Assembly: GCA_031538895.1 (NCBI GenBank)
Contig: JAVKLU010000017.1
Location: 1 to 34,688 of the forward strand
From: JAVKLU01 sp031538895
GTDB taxonomy: Bacteria; Pseudomonadota; Gammaproteobacteria; Burkholderiales; Burkholderiaceae
Direction of reading: 5' to 3'
DNA: 34,688 nt
The translations under genes were made by a program, and so were the position numbers. Below are positions 8,851 through 17,122 of the stretch, in pieces. A model generated the notes under the pieces. It had not been told where the DNA came from. It did not search any database and saw only the letters and a list, made by a program, of their open reading frames with translations. Positions within the stretch are counted from its first letter, which is position 1, and every line of letters begins with the position of its first letter.

Positions 8851-9543
8851 TCATTTAATCAGTAGTCGTTTAACGTATGAAAAGCGGTCTTGCAATGATT
8901 TTACGAAACAAGCTGCGTTGGAAATTGATTGCGTTGGAAACATCCGGGCGACATAGCGCGCCAGTAAATCAATTTCCAGATTCAGTAAAGAGTCAACTTT
9001 AAGTAGTGAAAAAGTCGTGTGTGCGATGGTGTGGGGAATTAGGTTCATATCAATAATGCAGGCGCTGATACTGCCATTAGCTTTAACACTTTCAGTCACG
9101 GCATTGATCGTCAAAGAGACTCCGTTCAAGGTGATCGATCCTTTTTTAATCATATAGCGTGCAAGCTCTGGAGGAACTGCAACGCGCAATAACCAAGATT
9201 CAGCAAGTGGTTCAAAGGTATGAATCCGTGCAATCCCATCAACGTGGCCGCTGACAAAATGTCCGCCCAGCGCATCACCAACACGCAAGGCGAGTTCTAA
9301 ATTCACTGCACCAATTTGGTTTAAGCCCTGCGTTAGGCTCAAGCTATGTGCTGACACAATCACTGAAAAATGTTCAGTGCTACATTCGGTTACGGTCATG
9401 CACGCGCCGTTAATCGCAATTGAGTCACCCAGTTTGATCGTACTTAAATCTAACCCGCCAGCGTGGACTCGTAGACACAATCCGTCTCCGATTTTTTCTA
9501 CAGATTCGATGGCGCCGACGCTTTGAATAATTCCAGTGAACAT
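8851..9543 (-). CDS. ribE: Riboflavin synthase, alpha chain
   Basis: This enzyme dismutates two 6,7-dimethyl-8-ribityllumazine molecules into riboflavin and a pyrimidinedione. The protein starts with the diagnostic MFTGI and shows the duplicated lumazine-binding fold: INGACMTV in the first half (usually GVCLTV), GHFVSGHVDG in the middle, and KGSITLNGVSLT in the second half, followed by IPHTIAHTTF. At 230 residues it is slightly longer than the usual 200-215 because of a basic C-terminal extension. ribD, ribBA and ribH, its common partners, do not adjoin it; ribD is about 8 kb away on the other strand. No FMN riboswitch is visible upstream. Confidence 0.92.
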   Translation of the reverse strand: MFTGIIQSVGAIESVEKIGDGLCLRVHAGGLDLSTIKLGDSIAINGACMTVTECSTEHFSVIVSAHSLSLTQGLNQIGAVNLELALRVGDALGGHFVSGHVDGIARIHTFEPLAESWLLRVAVPPELARYMIKKGSITLNGVSLTINAVTESVKANGSISACIIDMNLIPHTIAHTTFSLLKVDSLLNLEIDLLARYVARMFPTQSISNAACFVKSLQDRFSYVKRLLIK

Positions 9544-9559
9544 ATTTTCAATTTTTATA

Positions 9560-10282
9560 TTAAACAGACTTTATTGATGCGGTGCTTGGGCTTAATGGTT
9601 TCGATGGACGCCCTGGTTTTCCTGGGGTGAGCCGTCGCCCCTCTTGACGTGCCAGTTCCGCAGTAAATGCAGCGTCGCCATAGACCCAGTTGTAGTAAGC
9701 CGCGCGATAAATATTTTGATTTTGTTCTTTGTCTGATTGCGACGCTTGAAAAAAATCAGAATACGCACGCTCGCGTTCAAACGGTTGGTTAGCTAACAAT
9801 AAATAATTTGGATGAGGATGTAGCCAAGCATCCGAGGCAGTGCTGATTTCGCCGCTGTGACGTCGATAACTTGACCATGAATAGTCTTTGGCCGATGTGC
9901 ACAAATGGGTGCTGATAGGCAGTGACTCTATGTAACGCAATGTAGGTAAAAAATAGGATGTTTGAATCACGCCAGCACGATAACGCCCTGACCACAATCT
10001 GCCCTTACGTTGGTGGGTACGGTTGAAATACCCGACGTAATAGCGCCCGCTGCGTTTCAATAATTCCGTTAATCCAGCCTCAACAGTAGGGGTGAGAAGT
10101 AAATGAAATTGCGTGGGTAAAAGTGTAAAGCCGTGGATTTGTACGTGGTAATGACGCGCGTAAGTACTCAGTAACGATAGAAAATAAAGATAGTCAGCAT
10201 CCGATCTAAAAATATCATCAATGCCTTCTTGAATCACATAATGAACGAGTCCCAGTGCACGAAGACGGGTTAAGCGGGCCAC
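9560..10282 (-). CDS. RAYT-like Y1 transposase family protein with eroded catalytic motifs
   Basis: The 240-residue product aligns by eye over its full length with REP-associated tyrosine transposases (Y1_Tnp, HUH endonuclease fold): start MARL-RLRALGLVHYVIQ, then GRYYVGYFNRTHQRKGRLWSGR with the likely nucleophile Tyr81 or Tyr82, then RYIES and YSWSSYR, and a basic GRPSK tail. However, several hallmark residues differ. The RGNNR block after HxVIQ reads EGIDD (residues 19-23), the metal-binding His-x-His reads Gln58-Phe-His60, and YIELNPVRA reads YIESLPIST. The frame is open, so it is not a simple pseudogene. No REP palindromes flank it. It sits between ribE and a binding-protein gene in the same direction, close to ribE. 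Domestication and early decay are both possible. Confidence 0.8.
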   Translation of the reverse strand: MARLTRLRALGLVHYVIQEGIDDIFRSDADYLYFLSLLSTYARHYHVQIHGFTLLPTQFHLLLTPTVEAGLTELLKRSGRYYVGYFNRTHQRKGRLWSGRYRAGVIQTSYFLPTLRYIESLPISTHLCTSAKDYSWSSYRRHSGEISTASDAWLHPHPNYLLLANQPFERERAYSDFFQASQSDKEQNQNIYRAAYYNWVYGDAAFTAELARQEGRRLTPGKPGRPSKPLSPSTASIKSV

Positions 10283-10337
10283 GATATCAAATTGAGATGA
10301 GTTGAATTAAGTCGGTAATCAATGACAACGCGGTAGA

Positions 10338-11270
10338 TCACGGCGCTTCATCTTTGAGTAAGGCTTTTTGCGCATCGCTCATTGGTAAGGTCCATGATGA
10401 TTGTTGCTCAAAAAACATACGATAAATTTTTGCCCACTCGCCTGTTCGACTTAAGCGTGACAATTCTTGGTCCACGATCTGTTTGGATTCGGTGTCATTG
10501 GAGCGCAGCGCCAAGCCAAGCGGCCAGCCTAAATTGTCTAATCGAGTCCACTGAAATGCCACGGGTAATGTTTTTAATGCGTTGCTGACCTGTGTGATAG
10601 AAGTCCATAAGGCATCTATTTGTTTTTTTTCTAACATATTTAACGCAGTGTCAAAGTCAGTTAAGGGTTCAATCGACAAGGCCAGTTGCCGAGATAAGTT
10701 TGCCTCGATCAGGGTTTTGGCGGTATATGTGCCCGAAATGACACCGATCCGGCGATACTTTAATTCGTTGAGATCCGCATATTTTTTTTCGGTGGTGCTG
10801 ATCAACACCATGGGCTCGATAAAAATGGGACGCGTCCACGTCACTGCGCGAGTTTTATGAATTAAATTGGCATCGCATAACAGATTGACCCGACCTTCCA
10901 TGAGCGCACGTTCGCGTTGCGCTGGTTTGAGCGCGACGGTGATGATTGCTGGAATCGGAATACGATGGGAGGAGGCCAGGCTAACGATTAAACGGGTACA
11001 CAATTGGTAAGCATAACCTTGCGGAATAGCACGTTCATCAACAAAAGAGAAGGGTGGATGGCGGCTAGCGACACCTAAGGAAACGCTACCGGCGCGCATC
11101 GCGTCGAGCAAAGATAATTTTGTTGATGTTGCAGGATTGTTGGCATCACTCAAACTTTTTATCGTCTCTTTAGCGGGTTCTGCCGGCACTGATTTCGCGT
11201 ATAAAGAGGAGTAGCTAGAGCATAAGATGGTGCAAACAATCAGGCGGGTCAGAAAATTAGGGCGCATCAT
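10338..11270 (-). CDS. Periplasmic amino-acid-type solute-binding protein (SBP_bac_3)
   Basis: A 310-residue secreted protein with a signal peptide ending near Leu-Tyr-Ala at residue 25, then a bilobal family-3 binding protein: LGVASRHPPFSFVDERAIPQGYAYQLC is the standard first-lobe opening, RRIGVISGTYTAKTLIE the hinge/second-lobe strand, and GWPLGLALRSND the return strand with RTGEWAKIYRMFF at the end. Such proteins deliver polar amino acids (often Glu/Asp) to ABC permeases. No permease or ATPase gene adjoins it, so it is an orphan here and its ligand is unknown. There is no clear Shine-Dalgarno; two Met codons stand at the start, and either could be used. Confidence 0.82.
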   Translation of the reverse strand: MMRPNFLTRLIVCTILCSSYSSLYAKSVPAEPAKETIKSLSDANNPATSTKLSLLDAMRAGSVSLGVASRHPPFSFVDERAIPQGYAYQLCTRLIVSLASSHRIPIPAIITVALKPAQRERALMEGRVNLLCDANLIHKTRAVTWTRPIFIEPMVLISTTEKKYADLNELKYRRIGVISGTYTAKTLIEANLSRQLALSIEPLTDFDTALNMLEKKQIDALWTSITQVSNALKTLPVAFQWTRLDNLGWPLGLALRSNDTESKQIVDQELSRLSRTGEWAKIYRMFFEQQSSWTLPMSDAQKALLKDEAP

Positions 11271-11341
11271 TTGTGAATTAAAAATAAGAAATCAAAAATA
11301 CTGATCAGTAAAAGAGTCTTGATTAAGTGTAATGCTGACAT

Positions 11342-12709
11342 TTATTTTTTGGGTTGATCTGTGCGGCGTGAGTGCAAAAACAATCGTGGTAACCAACGGT
11401 GTAAAAAACTTTGATCGGTGTGATCAGCATGATGAATCGCCGCCAGAGCACTGTCTGATAAGCGCGCACTTAATCGCTGACTAAAACGTAACAATACTTG
11501 GGCGCTGTTTTCATGATTATTCAACTGTTGTTGCGCACGTTCTAACTCTTCTTTACGAATTGTTTCGACACGGTTTTGTAGTGCTTGAATATGGGGAATC
11601 AGCGTACGCGTATCTTGCCATTTGGCAAAATCAAGGAGGTGACGATCAATAATTTTTTGACCTAAAAGTGCCTCTTTAGAACGTGCACTAAGTCCTTGCG
11701 CAGTAATTTCACCTAGATCATCGACGGTATACAAATACGTGTTGGGAAGTTTTTCAATATCGCTTGCGATGTCACGCGGGACGGCCAAATCAATTAACAC
11801 CATGGGTTTGTTGCGTCGCGTTTTATGTGCATGCGCGATGTGCTGACGTTCAATAATTACGCTAGGTGCTGCGGTGCAACTGATCACAATATCGCATTGC
11901 GTCAAGCTGTTATCCAGGTTTGAGAAATCCAGAACTTGTGCGTGATGCTTCTGTGCCAGTTCTTCTGCGTGTGCGCGCGTACGATTAGTGATTAACAGTT
12001 GTGCTGGATTTTGCGCGGCAAAATGTGCCGCACACAATTCGATCATTTCTCCGGCACCGATGAGTAACACGCGTTGATTTTGTAAATCACCATATATGCG
12101 GCAACACAGTTGTACCGCAGCAGAGGCGAAAGAAATAATTTGTTGACCAATACCCGTATGTTGTCGGACTTGTTTGGCGACATGAAAACCGGTTTGAAAT
12201 AAATGATTCAGATGTGGACCGGTGGTCTGTGCGCTGACCGCTTGACGCCAAGCAGTTTTGATTTGTCCGGTAATTTGGGTTTCTCCCAACACCATCGAGT
12301 CGAGTCCGGAGATGACGCTAAACAAATGTCGCGCTGCGTCTAAATTTTTTTTAATAAACAAATAGTCAGTGCTGAGGGACGCGTTTTGTTGTGGCGTTAA
12401 CACGGCGCTAAGCACTTGGTGTATCAGTGATTCAAGCTGGCTATGCGGTGGACTCACCACATAAAGTTCCATTCGATTACAGGTCGAAACGACTACGCAT
12501 TCAACGGGGATTGGACTATCATTTAATTGCAAAAACGCCTGATTCAGTTGCTTTTGTAATTGTTGCAGCAAGGGCGAAATTTGTGTTTCGAGTAAAGCAA
12601 ATTGTTCACGAATCGCGATCGGCGCACTGTGATGATTCACCCCCCAGACTAAAAGTTGGGCGTTACTGTCGGAGTGATTTTCTGAAGTTATCGCGGTGAC
12701 GGGCACCAT
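11342..12709 (-). CDS. hemA: Glutamyl-tRNA reductase
   Basis: HemA reduces glutamyl-tRNA(Glu) to glutamate-1-semialdehyde, the committed step of C5-pathway haem synthesis. The catalytic cysteine is Cys77 in VVSTCNRMELY; the N-terminal block GVNHHSAPIAIREQF and the GLDSMVLGETQITGQIK signature are intact, followed by the NADPH-binding segment VLLIGAGEMIE and a helical dimerisation domain. At 455 residues it is somewhat longer than usual (about 420), owing to an N-terminal leader of about 18 residues and a basic tail. An internal later start is possible because the fold begins at LLVWGVNHHS. It lies six bases downstream of sspB, in one transcription unit with sspA-sspB. Confidence 0.94.
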   Translation of the reverse strand: MVPVTAITSENHSDSNAQLLVWGVNHHSAPIAIREQFALLETQISPLLQQLQKQLNQAFLQLNDSPIPVECVVVSTCNRMELYVVSPPHSQLESLIHQVLSAVLTPQQNASLSTDYLFIKKNLDAARHLFSVISGLDSMVLGETQITGQIKTAWRQAVSAQTTGPHLNHLFQTGFHVAKQVRQHTGIGQQIISFASAAVQLCCRIYGDLQNQRVLLIGAGEMIELCAAHFAAQNPAQLLITNRTRAHAEELAQKHHAQVLDFSNLDNSLTQCDIVISCTAAPSVIIERQHIAHAHKTRRNKPMVLIDLAVPRDIASDIEKLPNTYLYTVDDLGEITAQGLSARSKEALLGQKIIDRHLLDFAKWQDTRTLIPHIQALQNRVETIRKEELERAQQQLNNHENSAQVLLRFSQRLSARLSDSALAAIHHADHTDQSFLHRWLPRLFLHSRRTDQPKK

Positions 12710-12715
12710 ACAAAA

Positions 12716-13183
12716 TTATTTGATGAGCGTCAAATGTCCTTTGCGTAAAGGCTTTGATGGTCCGCTAGGTGGTGCTGAAGTGAGGGTTGGTGAGGGCGAT
12801 ATTTTCGCGCTATCCTTGGGCGGTATTGGCATCTCTGCGCACACGTAGGGAAAGGACATTCCAATTTGATTTTCTGACGCAAAAATCGAAGTGATATTAC
12901 CCACCGGAACAATGACTTCTTGACTGACGCCGCTAAAGCGCGCGCTAAATGAAACAATGTGTTTGAGTTGCAGTTGAATAATCGCGTGCGGCGCTAAGTT
13001 CAAGGTAATCATATTTTGTTGCACAAATTGCATTGGCAAAGTGCACATCTGATCAACGAATACCGTGATATAGGGCGTCAAATTTTGGTCCACACACCAG
13101 TCGTACCAAGCACGCAAAAGATAAGGGCGCACGCTGAGTTGCGCGTTATCCTTATCAGTCGGTGCGGTCGGAGTCATGGTCAA
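12716..13183 (-). CDS. sspB: ClpXP protease specificity-enhancing factor SspB
   Basis: SspB is a cytosolic adaptor that brings ssrA-tagged proteins to ClpXP. The core RPYLLRAWYDWCVDQNLTPYITVFVD opens the SspB fold, and QEVIVPVGNITSIFASENQIGMSFP matches the substrate-binding half. The C-terminal third is a Pro/Ser-rich flexible linker ending in KGHLTLIK, equivalent to the ClpX-docking tail of the family. The length, 155 residues, is normal. The gene starts four bases after the sspA stop and six bases before hemA. The N-terminal ten residues (MTMTPTAPTD) are unstructured, and the start could be the second Met. Confidence 0.92.
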   Translation of the reverse strand: MTMTPTAPTDKDNAQLSVRPYLLRAWYDWCVDQNLTPYITVFVDQMCTLPMQFVQQNMITLNLAPHAIIQLQLKHIVSFSARFSGVSQEVIVPVGNITSIFASENQIGMSFPYVCAEMPIPPKDSAKISPSPTLTSAPPSGPSKPLRKGHLTLIK

Positions 13184-13187
13184 AAAA

Positions 13188-13799
13188 TTAACGGCGCATG
13201 ATTTTTTCAGCCGGTGTTAATGATTCGATAAATGCAGGTCGTGAAAATACACGTTCCGCATATTTCATCATCGGTGCGGCAAGCTTAGATAAGGAAATCT
13301 CATAATGTTGTAAGCGCCACAACAAAGGTGCAATAGCGACGTCTAACATTGAGAATTCTCCACCCAATAAAAATTTATTGGTTTCAAACAAAGGCAACAT
13401 TGTGGTTAAACGATCACGAATTTCAGAACGTGCTTTTTCGTGAATCCGTTCAGAATTTTTGCCGCGCTCGTTTTCTAACATTGCCACAAACACAAATAAT
13501 TCACGTTCAAAATTACTCATGATTAAACGCACGCGCGCTTTCATTAAAGGATCAACCGGCATCAATAAAGGATGCGGTAAACGTTCATCAATGTATTCAT
13601 TGATGATGTTTGATTCGTAAATAATCAGTTCGCGTTCCACCAGAATGGGTACGGTCCCATACGGATTCATGATTTGGATATCGTCCGGTTTATTGAACAG
13701 ATCAACATCCCGCACTTCAAAGTCCATCGCTTTTTCAAATAATACGAAACGGCAACGGTGCGAAAAGGGGCAGGTTGTGCCCGAATACAAAACCATCAT
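13188..13799 (-). CDS. sspA: Stringent starvation protein A (glutathione S-transferase fold)
   Basis: SspA binds RNA polymerase and modulates transcription in stress; it has a GST fold without GST activity. The N-terminal thioredoxin-like domain begins MMVLYSGTTCPFSHRCRFVLFEKAMDFEV, with the NPYGTVPILVERELIIYESNIINEYIDER block typical of SspA, followed by an all-helical C-terminal domain (MLDVAIAPLLWRL). The length of 203 residues is typical. It is the first gene of sspA-sspB-hemA and lies 111 bp downstream of petC, an order conserved in many betaproteobacteria. Confidence 0.95.
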   Translation of the reverse strand: MMVLYSGTTCPFSHRCRFVLFEKAMDFEVRDVDLFNKPDDIQIMNPYGTVPILVERELIIYESNIINEYIDERLPHPLLMPVDPLMKARVRLIMSNFERELFVFVAMLENERGKNSERIHEKARSEIRDRLTTMLPLFETNKFLLGGEFSMLDVAIAPLLWRLQHYEISLSKLAAPMMKYAERVFSRPAFIESLTPAEKIMRR

Positions 13800-13875
13800 A
13801 AAAGTACCTATTTATAAAATTAAAAACATAACAACAAAAAACCGCTTTTAGAACACAGACGGTCAAAACAATAGC

Positions 13876-13898
13876 TCGCCCAAAATACGATAGGGCGA
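13876..13898 (-). terminator. Possible hairpin at the end of the petABC operon
   Basis: A perfect six-base-pair inverted repeat (TCGCCC / GGGCGA) with an 11-base loop lies 12 bases beyond the petC stop codon in the petC direction. On the minus strand it is followed by a mixed, only partly T-rich stretch, so it is at best a weak intrinsic terminator or an attenuator between petC and sspA. Confidence 0.3.
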
Positions 13899-13909
13899 AC
13901 CATCATGAT

Positions 13910-14632
13910 TTATTTAATATCTTTCCAGTAGGCTTTGTTTAAGCGCCAAGTGATGAACACTAAAGCAAGCAATGCCAACAATACGAAATAACCAATTTTT
14001 TGATGTTGTGAACGGCCGGGTTCTGCCATCCAGTCTAAAAAGCCGACCAAGTTACCGACATACTCATCGTACTCGCGGCGGGTCATCGAACCAGAGGTTT
14101 CTAAAACCAATTCATGATGTTCGCCTTTGACATCGAGTTTTTGCACACCTTGCAACGCCGTTAAGACGTGGGGCATTGCGACGTTAGGAAAAATCACATT
14201 GTTCCAACCAGTCGGACGCGTGTCATCGCGATAGAACGAGCGCAAATAGGTATAGACCCAATCGGACCCACTGCCATCGGCCGAGGAACGTGCGCGGGTA
14301 ATGATCGATAAATCTGGGGGCGCGACTCCAAACCATGCTTTGGCATCGGTTTTCTTCATGGTGTTAATCATCAAGTCGCTGACTTTATTACCCGTGAACA
14401 ATAAATTTTCTTTGATTTGTGTTTCAGTCAAACCCAAATTGATCAGGCTGTTGTAGCGCACTGATGCGGCAGCGTGACAGCCTAAACAGTTATTGATGAA
14501 TATTTGCGCACCCTTTTGTAATGCAGGCAAATCATCGCGATGATCGGGCGCTTTATCTAAAATGACACCGGTGTTGGCGTGTGCCGATAAAACCGTGAAA
14601 ACAGCTAAGAGAGAAACAAGTCGCAATCGCAT
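13910..14632 (-). CDS. petC: Cytochrome c1 of the bc1 complex
   Basis: The haem-c subunit of ubiquinol-cytochrome c reductase; it passes electrons from the Rieske protein to soluble cytochrome c. I place the start at the ATG preceded by AAAGGAG, giving 240 residues; an in-frame ATG nine codons upstream is less likely. A signal peptide ends at about Ala19. The haem motif is Cys49-Leu-Gly-Cys52-His53, and NVAMPHVL contains the likely axial Met. A single C-terminal membrane anchor (YFVLLALLALVFITW) precedes a YWKDIK tail. It follows petB with a gap of 68 bp in the petA-petB-petC operon. Confidence 0.95.
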   Translation of the reverse strand: MRLRLVSLLAVFTVLSAHANTGVILDKAPDHRDDLPALQKGAQIFINNCLGCHAAASVRYNSLINLGLTETQIKENLLFTGNKVSDLMINTMKKTDAKAWFGVAPPDLSIITRARSSADGSGSDWVYTYLRSFYRDDTRPTGWNNVIFPNVAMPHVLTALQGVQKLDVKGEHHELVLETSGSMTRREYDEYVGNLVGFLDWMAEPGRSQHQKIGYFVLLALLALVFITWRLNKAYWKDIK

Positions 14633-14700
14633 GCAAGCTCCTTTGGAATAATCGTTCATTCAATAGACGCAAAAATATGCGCCTCAATAAAAAGTTACTG

Positions 14701-16104
14701 TTAATGTGCAGTGAAGTTGACGCGCTGCGGCTCTGGCTTGAACTGCCCCGCTTTAGACCACCATGGCATCAACGCAAAGAATGCAAAATACAGCAAGGTA
14801 CACAGTTGGGACATTTTTTCAAACACGGGGCTGGGCGGTTTAATGCCCAAATAGCCCAATGTGATAAATGCGATGACAAATACAAGCAATATGCCGGTAT
14901 GCCAGCGTGGGCGATAGCGCATGGATTTCACGGGCGAACGATCTAACCAAGGCATCGCACCCAAGATCACTACCGCAGCACCCATTAAAACAACGCCCCA
15001 GAATTTTGGATCTAAAGTGAAAAAGCCAGCCAGTAACACCAACACAAAAACGGCCAGAATAGTGTTTGCTTTTTTACTGAGATTTTGACTCCATAAGAAC
15101 ACCGCAAAGGCGATCACAGCAATCGATAAGACCCACATGAACGTACCTGTCGTCGCACGCAATACCGAATAGAACGGCGTGAAATACCACACTGGTGCAA
15201 TATGCAAAGGCGTCACCAAAGGATCGGCAGGAATAAAGTTGTTGTACTCCAAGAAGTAGCCCCCAAATTCGGGCATGAAAAATACGACGGCCATGAATAC
15301 CAAGAAAAACACCGCAGCGACAAACGCATCATGCACGGTGTAGAAGGGATGAAATGGAATGCCATCCAGTGGTATGCCTTTTTCGTCTGTTTTTTCTTTA
15401 ATTTCGATACCATCAGGATTGTTTGAACCCACTTGATGCAAGGCCAATATATGTACGAATACTAAGCCGACCAATGCCAGTGGAATGGCAATCACGTGCA
15501 AAGAAAAGAAACGATTCAAAGTCGCATCGGACACCACGTAATCGCCGCGAATCCACAAGGATAAATCCGGGCCAATCACAGGAATCGCCTGAAACAAATT
15601 CACAATCACTTGCGCGCCCCAGTAAGACATTTGACCCCAGGGCAGCAAATATCCCATGAAGGCTTCAGCCATTAAGGCCAAGAAAATCGCGACGCCAAAA
15701 ATCCACAACAATTCACGCGGTTTTCGATAGCTGCCGTACAAAAATGCGCGTGCCATATGCAAGTACACCACGATGAAAAACGCCGACGCGCCAGTTGAAT
15801 GCATATAGCGTATCCACCAACCCGCAGGGACTTCGCGCATGATGTATTCGACTGAAGCAAACGCCAATTGGGCATCTGGTTTGTAGTGCATCACCAAGAA
15901 AATACCGGTGATAATTTGCAGTACCAAAACCAACATCGCTAAAGATCCAAACGCATACCAATAATTGAAATTTTTAGGTGCGTAGTATTCCGTCATGTGT
16001 TTGCGCAAGGCTTCACCAATTGGCAAACGCGCGTCAATCCAGTGATACAAACGCGCGCCAGAACTGGCGTTTTCAGGTAATTTTTTTTCTTCAAATTTAG
16101 CCAT
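14701..16104 (-). CDS. petB: Cytochrome b of the bc1 complex
   Basis: The membrane-embedded quinol-oxidising subunit. The 467-residue protein has about eight main membrane helices plus extra C-terminal ones. Haem-b ligands are His102 and His116 on one helix and His203 and His218 on another. The Qo-site motif reads Pro304-Val-Trp-Tyr307 rather than PEWY; PVWY is, to my knowledge, the usual form in beta- and gammaproteobacteria. The start codon overlaps the petA stop by one base (TAATG), indicating translational coupling. The C-terminal segments after residue 400 follow the longer bacterial type. Confidence 0.96.
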   Translation of the reverse strand: MAKFEEKKLPENASSGARLYHWIDARLPIGEALRKHMTEYYAPKNFNYWYAFGSLAMLVLVLQIITGIFLVMHYKPDAQLAFASVEYIMREVPAGWWIRYMHSTGASAFFIVVYLHMARAFLYGSYRKPRELLWIFGVAIFLALMAEAFMGYLLPWGQMSYWGAQVIVNLFQAIPVIGPDLSLWIRGDYVVSDATLNRFFSLHVIAIPLALVGLVFVHILALHQVGSNNPDGIEIKEKTDEKGIPLDGIPFHPFYTVHDAFVAAVFFLVFMAVVFFMPEFGGYFLEYNNFIPADPLVTPLHIAPVWYFTPFYSVLRATTGTFMWVLSIAVIAFAVFLWSQNLSKKANTILAVFVLVLLAGFFTLDPKFWGVVLMGAAVVILGAMPWLDRSPVKSMRYRPRWHTGILLVFVIAFITLGYLGIKPPSPVFEKMSQLCTLLYFAFFALMPWWSKAGQFKPEPQRVNFTAH

Positions 16105-16715
16105 TACGCTTCTCCTTCTTGATCGCGGCCAATCACAATGCGGGTATCGCTTAAATACATGTGACGTGGGACCGGTAAATTATCGGGTGCAGGTTTGTTT
16201 TTGAATACGCGAGCGGCCAAGTCAAAGGTGGAGCCATGACATGGACACAAAAAGCCGCCTTGCCAATCATTGGGCAAGGACGGTTGCGGGCCAGGGGTCA
16301 ATTTTTGATTGGGCGAGCAACCCAAATGCGTACAAATCCCAATCACGATTAAAAATTCAGGCTTAATCGAGCGGTGCTGATTGTGCGCGTATTTAGGCGT
16401 GTAATCGGGTCTGCGATCAGAGCCAGGATCGACTAAGCCAGGCTCTGTTATTTTAAGTGTGGCCAGCATTGCCGCCGTGCGACGCAAAATCCAAACGGGT
16501 GTGCCGCGCCATTCTGCAATTTTCATTTCACCTTCTTTAAGGTCAGCAATATCGACTTCAACTGGCGCACCTGCGGCTTTGGCTCGTTCTGAAGGTTGAA
16601 AACTTGAGACCAAGGCACCCAATCCTGCTGCGCCTAAGGCGCCACCGCCAGCACAACCGGCGATTAAAAAAGTACGTTTCTCCTTGTCTGTCTTGCTGCA
16701 TCCACAATCGGACAT
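16104..16715 (-). CDS. petA: Rieske iron-sulfur protein of the bc1 complex
   Basis: The 2Fe-2S subunit that takes the first electron from quinol. The cluster-binding boxes are intact: Cys128-Thr-His130-Leu-Gly-Cys133 and Cys157-Pro-Cys159-His160-Gly-Ser; Cys128, His130, Cys157 and His160 bind the cluster, and Cys133 and Cys159 form the disulfide. The N-terminal anchor (about residues 16-38) is preceded by EKRTFLIAG, so the Tat-type twin arginine is a Lys-Arg pair. A good Shine-Dalgarno (AGGAG) precedes the ATG. First gene of petABC; length (203 residues) is typical. Confidence 0.96.
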   Translation of the reverse strand: MSDCGCSKTDKEKRTFLIAGCAGGGALGAAGLGALVSSFQPSERAKAAGAPVEVDIADLKEGEMKIAEWRGTPVWILRRTAAMLATLKITEPGLVDPGSDRRPDYTPKYAHNQHRSIKPEFLIVIGICTHLGCSPNQKLTPGPQPSLPNDWQGGFLCPCHGSTFDLAARVFKNKPAPDNLPVPRHMYLSDTRIVIGRDQEGEA

Positions 16716-16800
16716 AACGGGCTCCTAAAAAACAAAAATAATGTAGCGAAAACGAGGGTTCGCTCCGCTTTTAGATATTACTGAAACTGGTATGGTGCTG

Positions 16801-16845
16801 CCTAAAATGAAGCCGCCTAAAACGAAGTCGCCTAAAGTGCTGATG
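16801..16845. repeat. 15-bp imperfect tandem repeat, three units
   Basis: Three consecutive 15-base units start CCTAAAATGAAGCCG, CCTAAAACGAAGTCG and CCTAAAGTGCTGATG. The first two differ at two positions and the third is more diverged. It lies in the petA-ribD spacer, about 90 bp upstream of petA. Confidence 0.75.
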
Positions 16846-17048
16846 TAAAGTCTTTTTCAATAGCGGCGCCAAGAATGACGGCGACGATTTTTAAGACACT
16901 AATTAAAGCACTAATTTAGGCGAGGGTATAAAAATCAAAGTAGGTAATTATAAAGGCAGGCCAAAATCGCCTTTGGATGCGGGCTAGCTCCTGGGTTTTG
17001 ATGACCTTGACGAAGCTTTTAAATGCTTGATTTTTTTGCGCGTTATCG

Positions 17049-17075
17049 GCAAACTCTGTATTGATAGAACTGCCC
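17049..17075 (-). mobile_element. Solitary terminus related to the MITE family
   Basis: The minus strand reads GGGCAGTTCTATCAATACAG followed by AGTTTGC, differing from the end of the intact elements (GGGCACTTCTATCAATACAG, AATGTGC) at three positions. The bases next to it are TTTA, the same tetranucleotide that is duplicated at one intact copy. The interior does not match the intact elements and I find no partner end, so it is a decayed or chimeric remnant, or one end of a different related element. Confidence 0.5.
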
Positions 17076-17080
17076 TTTAG

Positions 17081-17122
17081 AATCATCGCACCAATCATCG
17101 CGCCAATCATCGCGCCAATCAT
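17081..17122. repeat. 12-bp tandem repeat, three and a half units
   Basis: Units AATCATCGCACC, AATCATCGCGCC and AATCATCGCGCC are followed by a half unit AATCAT. The array starts one base beyond the TTTA next to the solitary MITE-like terminus and ends 55 bp upstream of the ribD start. On the minus strand it would encode repeated Met-Ile-Gly-Ala, but I see no evidence that it is translated. Confidence 0.85.

Noticed and set aside
10590..10605. GATAGAAGTCC inside the solute-binding protein gene as another MITE end
   Set aside because: The match is short, lies in conserved coding sequence, and lacks the rest of the terminal repeat.
16916..17122. A 68-codon minus-strand frame starting with repeated Met-Ile-Gly-Ala
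   Set aside because: Its start is the 12-bp tandem array and it then crosses the MITE-like terminus. The remainder resembles no family and there is no ribosome site, so the frame is probably fortuitous.
17081..17122. CRISPR-like array
   Set aside because: Units are 12 bp and directly adjacent with no spacers; no cas genes are in the window. The same applies to the 8-, 13- and 15-bp arrays.
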